From Pseudomonas sp. PA15(2017) (GTDB taxonomy: Bacteria > Pseudomonadota > Gammaproteobacteria > Pseudomonadales > Pseudomonadaceae), in the NCBI RefSeq assembly GCF_001945395.1, contig NZ_MSXV01000052.1, forward strand, positions 230,440-294,439: 64,000 nucleotides of DNA, in the 5' to 3' direction. A program made the translations under genes and the position numbers. The notes under the pieces are model-generated. The model worked only from the letters and a program-made list of their open reading frames with translations, made no database searches and had not been told where the DNA came from. The stretch's first letter is position 1, and each line of letters opens with the position of its first letter. Below, one piece after another: positions 1 to 12,143 of this stretch.

Positions 1-513
1 GCCCTTGCCGATCGGCGCACAGAGGTCGATCACGCGGCCGGTGATGTCCTCGGTGGAGCCGTTGCCGGCTTCCATGGTCAGGCGCTTGTTGGGGAACAGC
101 GGCGTCAGGTTCTCGAACAGAATCTTGTTCTTGGCGTTTTCCGGACGGTCGAAGTTGATGCTGTCGACCTTGAGCAGGGCGAAGTAACGCTCGCCTTCTT
201 TCGGCGGGCGGATCTTGCCGACGATGGTGTCACCGGTACGCAGGTTGAAGCGGCGGATCTGGCTCGGCGAGACGTAGATGTCATCGGGGCCGGCGAGATA
301 GGAGGCGTCTGCGCTGCGCAAAAAGCCGAAACCGTCCTGGAGAATCTCCAGCACGCCGTCACCGGAAATTTCTTCACCGCCTTTGGCATGTTTCTTCAAC
401 AACGAGAAGATCACGTCCTGCTTGCGCGAGCGGGCCATGTTCTCGATGCCCATCTGCTCGGCCATTTCCAGCAGTTCGGTAATCGGCTTTTGCTTGAGTT
501 CAGTCAGATTCAT
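1..513 (-). CDS. rho: Transcription termination factor Rho (5' part of gene, truncated by window edge)
   Basis: This is the first 171 codons of Rho, the hexameric RNA helicase that ends transcription at Rho-dependent sites. The N-terminus reads MNLTELKQKPITELLEMAE, followed by the RNA-binding cold-shock-like domain with the near-invariant stretch DGFGFLRSADASYLAGPDD and the motif SPSQIRRFNLRTGD. The frame remains open at base 1 in the segment PIGKG, just before the Walker A region expected at about residue 175, so the ATPase domain lies outside the window. The ATG is at 513-511. No strong Shine-Dalgarno precedes it. Gene order rho-trxA-ppx matches other pseudomonads. Confidence 0.97.
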   Translation of the reverse strand, partial: MNLTELKQKPITELLEMAEQMGIENMARSRKQDVIFSLLKKHAKGGEEISGDGVLEILQDGFGFLRSADASYLAGPDDIYVSPSQIRRFNLRTGDTIVGKIRPPKEGERYFALLKVDSINFDRPENAKNKILFENLTPLFPNKRLTMEAGNGSTEDITGRVIDLCAPIGKG

Positions 514-714
514 ATAGGAATGACGTATTTATAAGAGGAGGGAATGGTAAGCATTGAGCTTGAGAGGCCGCACCGCGAGGAGGCGACAGGCGCCCGCTTT
601 ATTGTCGAATGTTCGATTAGGAATGCGTCGGCAGCGGCGTGCAGGGGGTCGCTTAGGAAAAGCGACGGCCCCGAATGTAACATCGGCTTTGCGAAGGCGT
701 CTAGCCTCCAGGCA

Positions 715-745
715 GAAAAAAGCCCCGTTGTATACGGGGCCTTTC
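715..745 (-). terminator. Rho-independent terminator of trxA
   Basis: On the minus strand an 8-bp GC-rich stem (GGCCCCGT paired with ACGGGGC, 5-base loop) is followed directly by a run of six T. It starts 8 bases after the trxA stop codon, so it should end the monocistronic trxA transcript before rho. The A-run on the other side makes it usable in both directions. Confidence 0.85.
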
Positions 746-753
746 GGCGACGC

Positions 754-1080
754 TTACAGGTTGGCGTCGATGAAGGCAGCCAGTTGCGACTTGGACAGGG
801 CGCCGACCTTGGTGGCTTCGACGCTACCGTTCTTGAACAGCATCAGGGTCGGGATGCCACGCACGCCGTACTTTGGCGGAGTGTCCTGGTTCTCGTCGAT
901 GTTCAGTTTGCAGACCTTCAGCTTGCCCTGGTATTCCTTGGAGATTTCGTCCAGCACCGGGGCGATCATCTTGCATGGGCCGCACCACTCGGCCCAGTAG
1001 TCGACCAGTACCGGCCCGTCTGCCTGGATGACGTCCTGGTCGAAGCTGGCATCGCTTACATTGGTGATGAATTCACTCAT
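754..1080 (-). CDS. trxA: Thioredoxin 1
   Basis: A 108-aa cytoplasmic thioredoxin that reduces protein disulfides with electrons from thioredoxin reductase. The active site W-C-G-P-C is at residues 32-36, and the conserved cis-proline segment GIPTL follows in the second half. Length equals the family norm. The ATG at 1080 is chosen over an in-frame upstream start at 1101 because the protein then begins MSEFITNV as in other thioredoxins and a GGAGA ribosome site lies just upstream. It sits between rho (same strand) and divergent ppx and ends at a clear terminator, so it is probably transcribed alone. Confidence 0.97.
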   Translation of the reverse strand: MSEFITNVSDASFDQDVIQADGPVLVDYWAEWCGPCKMIAPVLDEISKEYQGKLKVCKLNIDENQDTPPKYGVRGIPTLMLFKNGSVEATKVGALSKSQLAAFIDANL

Positions 1081-1335
1081 GGGAAGTCTCCGTGTTGGCA
1101 CGCAATAACGATAAAAGTGGCGGCCATGATAGCCCGGCTAGCGTGACACAGGAAGGCGCCCGCCATTGAGCGTAGCCATAGAGGCTATCGACGCGTCCAA
1201 TGGGCGAGGCCGCCCGTGACGCGCGAGGGAGACGGCCCAGGGACAGCTGGCGCAATGCCTGTACCGTGCGTATCCGTTGGCGTGCGCGGCCTATCGTGGC
1301 ACGATGGCGGGGTTCTGCATCGAGATTGACTGATC

Positions 1336-2841
1336 ATGCCGCAAGCCCATTCCGAGTCCTTCCCCCTGGTCGCCGCCATCGACCTGGGTTCCAACAGCTT
1401 TCACATGGTGCTGGCCAAAGCTGACCATGGCGAGATCCGTATTCTTGAACGGCTCGGTGACAAGGTACAGCTGGCGGCGGGCATCGACGAACAGCGCCAG
1501 CTCAGCGAAGAGGCCATGCAACGCGGCCTCGATTGCCTGAGCCGTTTCGCCCAGCTGACCAACAGCCTGCCCCAGGGCGCGGTGCGTATCGTCGGCACCA
1601 ACGCCCTGCGCGAAGCGCGCAACCGCGCCGAGTTCATCCGCCGGGCCGAAGCGCTGCTGGGCCATCAGGTGGAAGTGATCTCCGGTCGCGAGGAAGCGCG
1701 CCTCATCTACCTGGGCGTTTCCCATTCGATCGCCGACACGCCGGGCAGGCGCCTGGTCGCCGATATCGGCGGTGGCAGTACCGAATTTATCATCGGCCAG
1801 CGCTTCGAGCCGCTGCTGCGTGAAAGCCTGCAGATGGGCTGCGTCAGCTACACCCAGCGCTATTTCAAGGATGGCAAGATAACCCCCGCCCGTTATGCCC
1901 AGGCCTACACCGCCGCGCGCCTGGAGATCATGGGTATCGAGCACGGCCTGAACCGCCTCGGCTGGCAGGATGCGGTCGGCGCCTCGGGCACCATCAAGGC
2001 CATCGGCCTGGCGATCCAGTCCGCGGGGCTCAGCAACAACGGTGAAGTCACCGCCGAAGGCCTGGCCTGGCTCAAACGCAAGGTGTTCAAGTTCGGCGAT
2101 GTCGAGCGCCTCGACCTCGACGGTTTGAAGCCTGATCGCCGGCCGATCTTCCCGGCCGGCCTGGCGATTCTCGAAGCCATCTTCGACGCCTGCGAGCTGA
2201 ACCGCATGAGCCATTCCGAAGGCGCGCTGCGCGAAGGCGTGCTCTACGACCTGCTCGGCCGTCATCAACATGAAGACGTGCGCGAGCGCACCCTGTCGGC
2301 GTTCATGGAGCGTTATCACGTCGATCAGGAGCAGGCCGCCCGGGTTGAAGCCAAGGCGTTGTCAGCGTTGGACAAAGTCGCCAAGGACTGGGAGCTGACC
2401 GACGACTGGCACCGTGAACTGCTCAGCTGGGCCGCCAAGGTCCATGAAGTCGGCCTGGACATCGCCCACTATCAGTACCACAAGCACGGCGCCTACCTGA
2501 TCGAGCACTCCGACCTGGCTGGCTTCTCGCGCCAGGACCAGCAGATGCTCGCCCTACTGGTACGCGGCCACCGCCGCAACATACCCAGGGAAAAGCTCAC
2601 CGAGTTCGGCGACGAGGGCGTGAAGCTGGTGCGTTTGTGCGTGTTGCTGCGCTTCGCCATTCTGTTCCACCACATTCGTGGCAGCCAGAACATGCCCACG
2701 GTGCGCCTGAAGGTCGGCCCGTCCAGCCTGGCCATCGAATTCCCCCAGGGCTGGCTGGCCGCCAACCCGCTGACCCAGGCGGATTTCGAAAGCGAAGCCG
2801 AGTGGCTCAAGCGCATCGACATGACCCTGACCGTCAGCTGA
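1336..2841 (+). CDS. ppx: Exopolyphosphatase
   Basis: A 501-aa exopolyphosphatase of the Ppx/GppA family, which removes terminal phosphate from polyphosphate (and in some members hydrolyses pppGpp). The actin-like ATPase fold shows motif DLGSNSFH at residues 16-23, a catalytic glutamate region GREEAR near 118-122, and the phosphate loop DIGGGSTE at 143-150. The C-terminal half is the HD-like domain typical of the long enterobacterial/pseudomonad form. It diverges from trxA. The usual neighbour ppk (polyphosphate kinase) is not next to it in this window: the following gene, 12 bases away and convergent, is a DUF2218 gene. Confidence 0.95.
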   Translation: MPQAHSESFPLVAAIDLGSNSFHMVLAKADHGEIRILERLGDKVQLAAGIDEQRQLSEEAMQRGLDCLSRFAQLTNSLPQGAVRIVGTNALREARNRAEFIRRAEALLGHQVEVISGREEARLIYLGVSHSIADTPGRRLVADIGGGSTEFIIGQRFEPLLRESLQMGCVSYTQRYFKDGKITPARYAQAYTAARLEIMGIEHGLNRLGWQDAVGASGTIKAIGLAIQSAGLSNNGEVTAEGLAWLKRKVFKFGDVERLDLDGLKPDRRPIFPAGLAILEAIFDACELNRMSHSEGALREGVLYDLLGRHQHEDVRERTLSAFMERYHVDQEQAARVEAKALSALDKVAKDWELTDDWHRELLSWAAKVHEVGLDIAHYQYHKHGAYLIEHSDLAGFSRQDQQMLALLVRGHRRNIPREKLTEFGDEGVKLVRLCVLLRFAILFHHIRGSQNMPTVRLKVGPSSLAIEFPQGWLAANPLTQADFESEAEWLKRIDMTLTVS

Positions 2842-2853
2842 CGGCAACCTCGC

Positions 2854-3144
2854 TCACGCGCGTGCGGGTTGCCACGCGATGACCAGGCCTTCCTGACGGG
2901 CGAACCGCGGCAGGTGATCGTCGAGCACCGCGCGGATACGTGCCGCGGCATCTTCATCCGGCGCTTCGCAGGCGAAGCGCAGGCCCTGGGCATCGGCATA
3001 CATCCGGCACGACCCGAACGGAAAATCCGCCCAGGCCTGGTGCTCATCGAACTCGACAGCGATCTTGTGGCGAAAGTGCTTGCACAGCTTGGTCATGTAC
3101 AGCGTGGCCGAGGCGGTGACCACGGCGCCTTGAAAACGGATCAT
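2854..3144 (-). CDS. DUF2218 family protein
   Basis: A 96-aa protein with the DUF2218 hallmark near the start: an alanine/threonine segment followed by LCKHFRHK, then VEFDEHQAWADFPFGSCRM. The biochemical role of the family is unknown. Members often sit beside iron or siderophore uptake genes, and here the gene lies 75 bases downstream of a siderophore receptor on the same strand, so it is probably the last gene of that transcript. An internal methionine (MTKLCKHF) would remove the conserved ASATLY segment, so the longer start at 3144 is preferred. Its 3' end is 12 bases from the convergent ppx stop. Confidence 0.75.
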   Translation of the reverse strand: MIRFQGAVVTASATLYMTKLCKHFRHKIAVEFDEHQAWADFPFGSCRMYADAQGLRFACEAPDEDAAARIRAVLDDHLPRFARQEGLVIAWQPARA

Positions 3145-3219
3145 GCAGGGCTCTCACGGTTCATTTCTTATGGGTGTCGCGATAACGGCGCGGGCAACGC
3201 ATGGCCCGCGCCGCGCGGC

Positions 3220-5445
3220 TCAAAAGTCGTAGCTCAGGCTGGTGTAGAAAGTGCGCCCCGGCTCGTTGTAGGTGTAGGCACCGGCCTGCACGGCATTGCC
3301 TTCGCGGTACAGGCGCTTGTCGAACAGGTTGTTGATGCCCGCACCGACACTCCAGCCGTCGCCCAGCCGGTAGGTGCCGCTCAAGCCGGCCAGGGCATAG
3401 GGTGATATCTCGCGGCGCGCATTCCCGCTCAGCAGGTTGCCCTGGTAGTCGTACTTGCCGGGTGTCTGCCGGCCGTACCAGGTTACCGTCGCCTGCACGG
3501 CCAGAGGCTCGCTGAGCTGCCAATCGAGCGTCGAGTTGACGGTGAACTCGGGAATGATCGACAGCGGCTCGCCGGTCTGCTTGTTGGTCGACTGCAGCAT
3601 GTAGGTGAAGTTGGTGCTCCAGTCCAGCGCCGGGCTGAGCGGCACGTTGAGGGTGCCTTCCAGGCCTTCGACGACCGCCCTGGGCACGTTCTCCCAGCGG
3701 AAGATGTCGGCGTTGGCATAGCCGGCATTGCTGCCACCGGTGGCGCTGCCGACCGCGGTTCTGCCGGCTTCGATCTTGTTGCGGTAGTCGTTGCGGAACC
3801 AGGTGATGCCGGCCACCCAGCCATCACGCTTGAACTCGATGCCCAGCTCCTTGTTGATGCTGGTTTCGGCGTCCAGGCCATCGTTGCCCTGCAGGTAGCA
3901 GCTGCCACCAGCGCCCCAGCAGCCCTGCCCGCGGCTGTAGAGCAGGTAATTGGGGTTGAGCTGGAACAGGTTGGGCGCCTTGTAGGCACGGGCGATGCCG
4001 GCCTTGAGCACCAGCTCGCTGGTGAGTTCGTGGGACAGGTTGAGCGATGGGCTCCAGTTGCCGCCCACCACGCTGTGACGGTCGAAGCGCAGGCCCGGCG
4101 TCAGGGTGGTGCCGGGGCGCAGTTCGATGTTGTCCTCGACGAACACCGAGGCGATGCGCGCCGACGCGTCGGTGGGCCGCGAACTGCCGCCGATGCCGGG
4201 CACCGAGCCCGCCTCGGTGGTGGTCTGGGTATTGGAGAACGGATCGTCCATGCGCTGCTCGCTCCACTCGGCGCCGAGCGTCAGCACCTGTTCCAGCGCC
4301 CCGGAAAGCGGCAGGTTGATCTCGCTGTGGGCCGTGGTGCTCTGCAGTTCGATGGTGCCGAACAGGCTGCCGTTGATATTGCCTTCCGGCCCGCCCGCCA
4401 GGCCCTCCTGCAAGCGGCGATTGCGGGTCTTTTCGTACTGCAGGTAGTTCAGGGTGGTGCCGAATTCCCAGTCGCCGTGGTGGGTGACGGCGTAATTCTC
4501 GCGGTAGACCACATTGGTTTCGCGGCCCAGCCAGGGCGAACGAAAACCGGCCAGCGCTGCCGAGGCACTGTTGTTCATGCTGTCGCCGGCGTAGATGTTG
4601 CCCTGGCGGCTGAAGCCGGCCTCGAAGTCGAGGCTCTGCTCGTCGTTCAGGCGCCAGGACAAGAGGCCGTTGACGTCCTTGTTGCGCACGCCTTCGCGCC
4701 CCGCGGTGGCGCGCGCGGTGGGGTCGATGGTATGGCCGCTGTTGATGTCCTCGTCGTCGGCGTCGGTCTTGTTCAGGTTGCCATAGAGGCGGTACGACAG
4801 GTTCTCGGCCAGCGGCCCACTGAGGCCGAAGTTGAAGCGCCGCGTGGCGCCCTCCTCGCTGTGCTGGGGCGCGTTGGCGTACAGGCTGAGGTTGCCGTGC
4901 TGCTCGAGGCCGGCCTTTCTGGTGATGATGTTGATCACCCCGCCTGCGGCGCCGCTGCCATAACGCGCGGCCGCCGGGCCGCGTAGCACCTCGATGCGCT
5001 CGACCTGCTCGGCCGGCACCCAATTGGTGTCGCCACGGGTGTCACGGTCACCGCGCCAGCCATAACGCACGGCGTTACGCGAGCTGATCGGCTTGCCGTC
5101 CACCAGGATCAGGGTGTTCTCCGGCCCCATGCCGCGGATGTCGATCTGCCGGTTGTTACCGCGTGCCCCGGAGCCGCTGTTACCGGTCAGATTGACGCCG
5201 GGCTGCTTGCGAATGATGTCGGCCAGGTCATTGGCCGGCGGCGCCTTGCGGATGTCCTCGGCACTGATCACTGAGACCCCGGGCGCCTGCTTGAGCTCTT
5301 CCTGGGCCGTGGCCATGACCCGCGTTTCTTCGAGTTCGACGGCCTGATCGAGCTGCTCGGCCTGAACGCCCGCAACCGCGCCGCCCGCCAGCAGCACGGC
5401 AAGCGCCAGCCGATTGAGTGCCCAAACCCCGTGACTTGCATTCAT
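3220..5445 (-). CDS. TonB-dependent catecholate-siderophore receptor (FepA/PfeA type)
   Basis: A 741-aa outer-membrane receptor for ferric siderophore. After a signal peptide ending near VAGVQAEQ come the plug domain (QPGVNLTGNSGSG, then IDIRGMGPENTLILVDGKPISSR in two pieces, and the RGPAAARYGSGAAGGVINIITRK region) and a 22-strand barrel ending in an aromatic residue (SYDF). The plug spacing and the GWRGDRDTRGDTNWVP insert resemble the FepA/PfeA/PirA enterobactin-type group. The ATG at 5445 is taken because GGAGGGGGCG precedes it and a good signal peptide follows; the open frame extends 32 codons upstream without one. A divergent AraC-type regulator and a Fur-like site suggest control by iron and by the siderophore itself. 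The exact ligand cannot be read from sequence. Confidence 0.88.
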   Translation of the reverse strand: MNASHGVWALNRLALAVLLAGGAVAGVQAEQLDQAVELEETRVMATAQEELKQAPGVSVISAEDIRKAPPANDLADIIRKQPGVNLTGNSGSGARGNNRQIDIRGMGPENTLILVDGKPISSRNAVRYGWRGDRDTRGDTNWVPAEQVERIEVLRGPAAARYGSGAAGGVINIITRKAGLEQHGNLSLYANAPQHSEEGATRRFNFGLSGPLAENLSYRLYGNLNKTDADDEDINSGHTIDPTARATAGREGVRNKDVNGLLSWRLNDEQSLDFEAGFSRQGNIYAGDSMNNSASAALAGFRSPWLGRETNVVYRENYAVTHHGDWEFGTTLNYLQYEKTRNRRLQEGLAGGPEGNINGSLFGTIELQSTTAHSEINLPLSGALEQVLTLGAEWSEQRMDDPFSNTQTTTEAGSVPGIGGSSRPTDASARIASVFVEDNIELRPGTTLTPGLRFDRHSVVGGNWSPSLNLSHELTSELVLKAGIARAYKAPNLFQLNPNYLLYSRGQGCWGAGGSCYLQGNDGLDAETSINKELGIEFKRDGWVAGITWFRNDYRNKIEAGRTAVGSATGGSNAGYANADIFRWENVPRAVVEGLEGTLNVPLSPALDWSTNFTYMLQSTNKQTGEPLSIIPEFTVNSTLDWQLSEPLAVQATVTWYGRQTPGKYDYQGNLLSGNARREISPYALAGLSGTYRLGDGWSVGAGINNLFDKRLYREGNAVQAGAYTYNEPGRTFYTSLSYDF

Positions 5446-5469
5446 GAACCGCCCCCTCCCAAAAAATAA

Positions 5470-5489
5470 AATCGCAATCGATTCGTATT
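5470..5489. promoter_or_regulatory. Fur-box-like A/T palindrome upstream of the siderophore receptor
   Basis: The 20-base stretch AATCGCAATCGATTCGTATT is centred on ATCGAT with AAT/ATT outer repeats and sits 25 bases upstream of the receptor start in otherwise GC-rich sequence. Position and composition fit a Ferric Uptake Regulator operator, but the match to the 19-bp Fur consensus is imperfect. Confidence 0.4.
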
Positions 5490-5587
5490 TGCATAGGCGG
5501 ATTTTTTCATGCCAATGGCGCCGAAAGGTTTGCGCAAACAATGAAGATGTTTGCGCCAGGTCAAACCGCCGGGCACTTACGCTTAGG

Positions 5588-5608
5588 AATCATTTGCATT
5601 TGCATGAT
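5588..5608. promoter_or_regulatory. Second A/T-rich candidate operator between receptor and AraC gene
   Basis: The stretch from 5588 contains AATCATTTGCATTTGCATGAT: a repeated TTTGCAT unit with ATCAT/ATGAT ends. It lies about 200 bases upstream of the AraC-type gene and 140 upstream of the divergent receptor, so it could bind Fur or the AraC regulator. There is no direct proof. Confidence 0.3.
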
Positions 5609-5794
5609 GGCCGGCGTTAGGCTCTCCAGGCGTTTCCGATCGGGGTGCAGTCGAATCCATCCATGGTTCGTGATCGGCACCTGGCCCGCCACAAGCGGGT
5701 ACTCGGACTCGCGCCAGCCCTTCCCCGTGCGGCGACTACCGCTCGCCGAATCAGCGCCTACCTCAGCCGTCACGCCAGCCGCGAGGCCTCGATC

Positions 5795-6766
5795 ATGAAC
5801 ACCGTCCTTCATCCTCAGGAACTGATCCGGCAGATCGGCCCTGATCTGGGCCCGCAGTTGCGCCTGATCGACAGCGAATCCTCGAAAGCCAACCTGTTTC
5901 GCGGCAAGCTGCGCTGGCTGCACTTGCGCTCGGGCCTGTCGCTGCATTGCAGCGACTGCCTTGAGCTGAGCACCTTCAGTACGCAATTGCAGATCCAGCC
6001 GCGCCTCAACTTCGTGCTGTTTCTCGACGGCCATAGCGACGTGCGCTATGACGACCGCGCGGTGCGCTTCGGTGGCGAGCACAAGGGCGGTGAAGGCATC
6101 GCGGTGTCGCTGGCCGAACCGGTGGTGTTCTCGCGCCAGGCACGGCGCGGCAGCCACATCCGCAAGCTGGTGATCAGCCTGTCGCCGCAGTGGCTGGAAG
6201 CCGGCGGCCTGGACGGCCAGAACGAATGCGCGGCGATCGATCGCTTCAGCCGCCAGCACCTGGCCATGCTGCGCTGGCAACCCTCGGCGCGACTGCGCAC
6301 CCTGGCCGAGCAGATACTCAACCCGCCGGGCTACAACCCGTTGCTGGAGAATCTCTATCTGGAAAGCCGCAGCCTGGAAATCGCCAGCGAAGCCCTGGCG
6401 ATGATCAGCCAGCAGGGCATGCAGCCGTTGCAGGGCCTGCGCCCCCATGAACACCAGCGCATCCGCCGCGTGCTGGAACTGCTCGACAGCGGCCAGGCCG
6501 ATGACTGGAACACCGATGCCATCGCCCGCGAGGCCGGCATCAACATCAACAGCTTGCAACGCCAGTTCCAGGCCAGCCAGGGCATGACGCTGTTCGAGTA
6601 CCAGCGCGTGCGCAAGCTCAAACAGGCCCGCGAGGCCCTCGAACGCGACGGTATCAGCGTGACCGAGGCCGCCTGGCGAGCAGGCTATGGCAGTGCGGCC
6701 AATTTCGCCACGGCGTTCAAGCGCCAGTTCGGCCTGACGCCCAGGCAGGTGCGCAGCAAACTCTGA
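5795..6766 (+). CDS. AraC-family transcriptional regulator (PchR-like)
   Basis: A 323-aa regulator. The C-terminal ~100 residues hold the two helix-turn-helix motifs of AraC/XylS proteins (DAIAREAGININSLQRQFQ, then SVTEAAWRAGYGSAANFATAF and the ending FGLTPRQVRSKL). The N-terminal ~200 residues form the ligand-sensing half and resemble the PchR group that senses ferric siderophores. The gene diverges from a siderophore receptor, so activation of that receptor by its own siderophore is the likely role. The open frame starts at 5645, but the ATG at 5795 has a GAGG ribosome site and fits family length. No amplification into a biosynthetic cluster is seen here, so the siderophore may be imported from other species. 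Confidence 0.85.
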   Translation: MNTVLHPQELIRQIGPDLGPQLRLIDSESSKANLFRGKLRWLHLRSGLSLHCSDCLELSTFSTQLQIQPRLNFVLFLDGHSDVRYDDRAVRFGGEHKGGEGIAVSLAEPVVFSRQARRGSHIRKLVISLSPQWLEAGGLDGQNECAAIDRFSRQHLAMLRWQPSARLRTLAEQILNPPGYNPLLENLYLESRSLEIASEALAMISQQGMQPLQGLRPHEHQRIRRVLELLDSGQADDWNTDAIAREAGININSLQRQFQASQGMTLFEYQRVRKLKQAREALERDGISVTEAAWRAGYGSAANFATAFKRQFGLTPRQVRSKL

Positions 6767-6851
6767 AACCCCGCTTCGGTACCTCGAACGAGGCTACTGG
6801 ACACTCGCCAAGCCTCTCATCCCGCGGCCCGGACTGGCTTTGTAACTATTT

Positions 6852-6882
6852 TTGACAGCGGCGCAGACGTGCAGGCTAGAAT
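6852..6882 (+). promoter_or_regulatory. Candidate sigma-70 promoter of cvrA
   Basis: A perfect -35 TTGACA (6852-6857) and a -10 TAGAAT (6877-6882) are separated by 19 bases, slightly long. Transcription would begin near 6889, downstream of the GTG at 6869. This supports the TTG at 6917 as the real cvrA start. Confidence 0.5.
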
Positions 6883-6916
6883 CGGGCTCGCCTTTTGCCT
6901 GTGGAGTCTTGCCGCC

Positions 6917-8659
6917 TTGGATGCCAGCACCATCAACAGCCTCCTGCTCGTCGGCGCCCTCATGGTCGGCGCGAGCATCATGGTCAGCTCGCTGTCCTCG
7001 CGCCTCGGCATCCCGATTCTGGTCATCATCCTCGCCGTCGGCATGGTTGCGGGCGTCGATGGCGGCGGCATCATCTTCAACAACTACCCGACCGCCTATC
7101 TGGTGGGCAACCTGGCACTGGCGGTGATCCTGCTCGACGGCGGTGTGCGCACCCGGGTCGGCAGTTTCCGGGTGGCATTGTGGCCGGCCCTGTCGCTGGC
7201 CACGGTCGGCGTGTTGATCACGACCGTGTTGACCGGTATGGCCGCCGCCTGGCTGTTCGGCCTGAGCCTGATGCAGGGGCTGTTGATCGGCGCCATCGTC
7301 GGCTCCACCGATGCGGCCGCCGTGTTCTCGCTGCTCGGCGGCAAGGGCCTCAACGAGCGGGTCAGCGCCACCCTGGAGATCGAATCCGGTAGCAACGACC
7401 CGATGGCGGTATTCCTCACCGTCACGTTGATCGACATGCTCGCCAAGGGCCAGGGCGAATTCCACCTGAGCTTCCTCGGCCACCTGGTGCAGGAATTCGG
7501 CATCGGGTCGGTGCTGGGCCTGGGCGGCGGCTGGCTGCTGCTGAAGATCATCAACCGCCTGCACCTGGCCCACGGTCTGTACCCGCTGCTGGTGGTCAGT
7601 GGCGGTCTGCTGGTGTTCGCCCTGACCAACGCCCTGCACGGTAGCGGTTTCCTCGCCGTGTACCTGTGCGGCCTGGTGCTGGGCAACCGGCCGATCCGCT
7701 CGCGCCACGGCATCCTGCACATGCTCGACGGCATGGCCTGGCTGGCGCAGATCGGCATGTTTCTGGTGCTCGGCCTGCTGGTCACACCTCACGACCTGCT
7801 GCCCATCGCCCTGCCGGCATTGGGCCTGGCGCTGTGGATGATCCTCTTCGCGCGGCCGCTGTCGGTGCTGGTCGGGCTGATCCCGTTTCGCGCCTTCCAC
7901 ACCAAGGAAAAAGTGTTCATCGCCTGGGTCGGCCTGCGTGGCGCGGTGCCGATCATTCTTGCCGTGTTTCCGATGATGGCCGGGCTGCCCCACGCCCAGC
8001 TGTATTTCAACCTGGCGTTCTTCATCGTGCTGGTATCGCTGCTGCTGCAGGGCGCCAGCCTGCCGTGGGTCGCCAAGGCGCTCAAGGTGACGGTGCCGCC
8101 CGACCCGGTGCCGATCTCCCGCGCCGGCCTGGAAGTGCACCCGACCAGCCAGTGGGAGCTGTTCGTCTATCGCCTGGGTGCGGAAAAATGGTGTATCGGC
8201 GCGCCGCTGCGCGACCTGAAGATGCCGGATTCCACCCGTGTCGCCGCGCTGTTTCGCCATCACCAGTTGCTGCACCCCTCCGGCAGTACGGTGCTGGAGG
8301 CCGGCGACATGCTCTGCGTGATCGGCCACGAGCACGACCTGCCGGCCCTCGGCAAACTGTTCAGCCAGGCGCCGCAACGTGGCATGGACTTGCGCTTCTT
8401 CGGTGACTTCGTGCTCGAAGGCGATGCCCAGCTGGGCGCCATCGCCGCGCTCTACGGCCTGGCCACCGACGACGCGGACCCTGCGCTGCCCCTAGGCCGC
8501 TTCATCAACCAGCAGATCGGTGGCGGGCCGGTGGTCGGCGACCAGGTCGAATGGCAGGGCCTGACCTGGACGGTCGCCGAGATGGACGGGAACAAGATCC
8601 GCAAGGTCGGCGTCAGATTCCCCGAAGGCGTCCGCCCGGGCCCTGGCTTGTCGTTCTGA
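6917..8659 (+). CDS. cvrA: K+/H+ antiporter of the NhaP2/CvrA type
   Basis: A ~580-aa inner-membrane monovalent cation/proton antiporter of the CPA1 family. Roughly the first 400 residues form about 12-13 membrane helices with family blocks LLDGGVRT, GSTDAAAVFSLLGGKGLNERV, LEIESGSNDPMAVFLT and GLRGAVPIILAVFP. The C-terminal ~180 residues contain a TrkA-C-like regulatory domain and a CorC/HlyC-like end (GDQVEW...WTVAEMDGNKIRKVGVR). The TTG at 6917 aligns with the start of E. coli CvrA (TTG-D-A-S-T-I against M-D-A-T-T-I) and has GTGGAG upstream. The alternative GTG at 6869 would lie above the predicted transcription start. Expected role: expelling K+ and supporting volume control, which fits with the mechanosensitive channel gene next to it. 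Confidence 0.92.
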   Translation: MDASTINSLLLVGALMVGASIMVSSLSSRLGIPILVIILAVGMVAGVDGGGIIFNNYPTAYLVGNLALAVILLDGGVRTRVGSFRVALWPALSLATVGVLITTVLTGMAAAWLFGLSLMQGLLIGAIVGSTDAAAVFSLLGGKGLNERVSATLEIESGSNDPMAVFLTVTLIDMLAKGQGEFHLSFLGHLVQEFGIGSVLGLGGGWLLLKIINRLHLAHGLYPLLVVSGGLLVFALTNALHGSGFLAVYLCGLVLGNRPIRSRHGILHMLDGMAWLAQIGMFLVLGLLVTPHDLLPIALPALGLALWMILFARPLSVLVGLIPFRAFHTKEKVFIAWVGLRGAVPIILAVFPMMAGLPHAQLYFNLAFFIVLVSLLLQGASLPWVAKALKVTVPPDPVPISRAGLEVHPTSQWELFVYRLGAEKWCIGAPLRDLKMPDSTRVAALFRHHQLLHPSGSTVLEAGDMLCVIGHEHDLPALGKLFSQAPQRGMDLRFFGDFVLEGDAQLGAIAALYGLATDDADPALPLGRFINQQIGGGPVVGDQVEWQGLTWTVAEMDGNKIRKVGVRFPEGVRPGPGLSF

Positions 8660-8789
8660 CAGCCGCCCAATAGCGCGCCTTGCAGCGCCCTGCCGAGCCG
8701 GTGGGGCTGATGCGCGGCAGCTCGTGACAGATCGCCGCGCGGGACTTCTCACCAGTCTGTAGACTCAGCAGGACTCCACCCCCGCGATC

Positions 8790-12139
<3,350 letters not shown>

Positions 12140-12143
<4 letters not shown>

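Noticed and set aside
544..1146. Open frame of 200 codons on the plus strand
   Set aside because: It lies opposite trxA and through its terminator; trxA is certain and this frame has no family resemblance.
2843..2873. Hairpin GGCAACC/GGTTGCC between ppx and the DUF2218 gene as a terminator
   Set aside because: The arms are 7 bp with a long loop, no T tract, and it overlaps the coding 3' end; it could be chance.
6794..8377. 527-codon frame on the minus strand, rich in Gln, Asp and His
   Set aside because: Antisense shadow of cvrA; the composition is what the complement of a GC-rich membrane protein gives.
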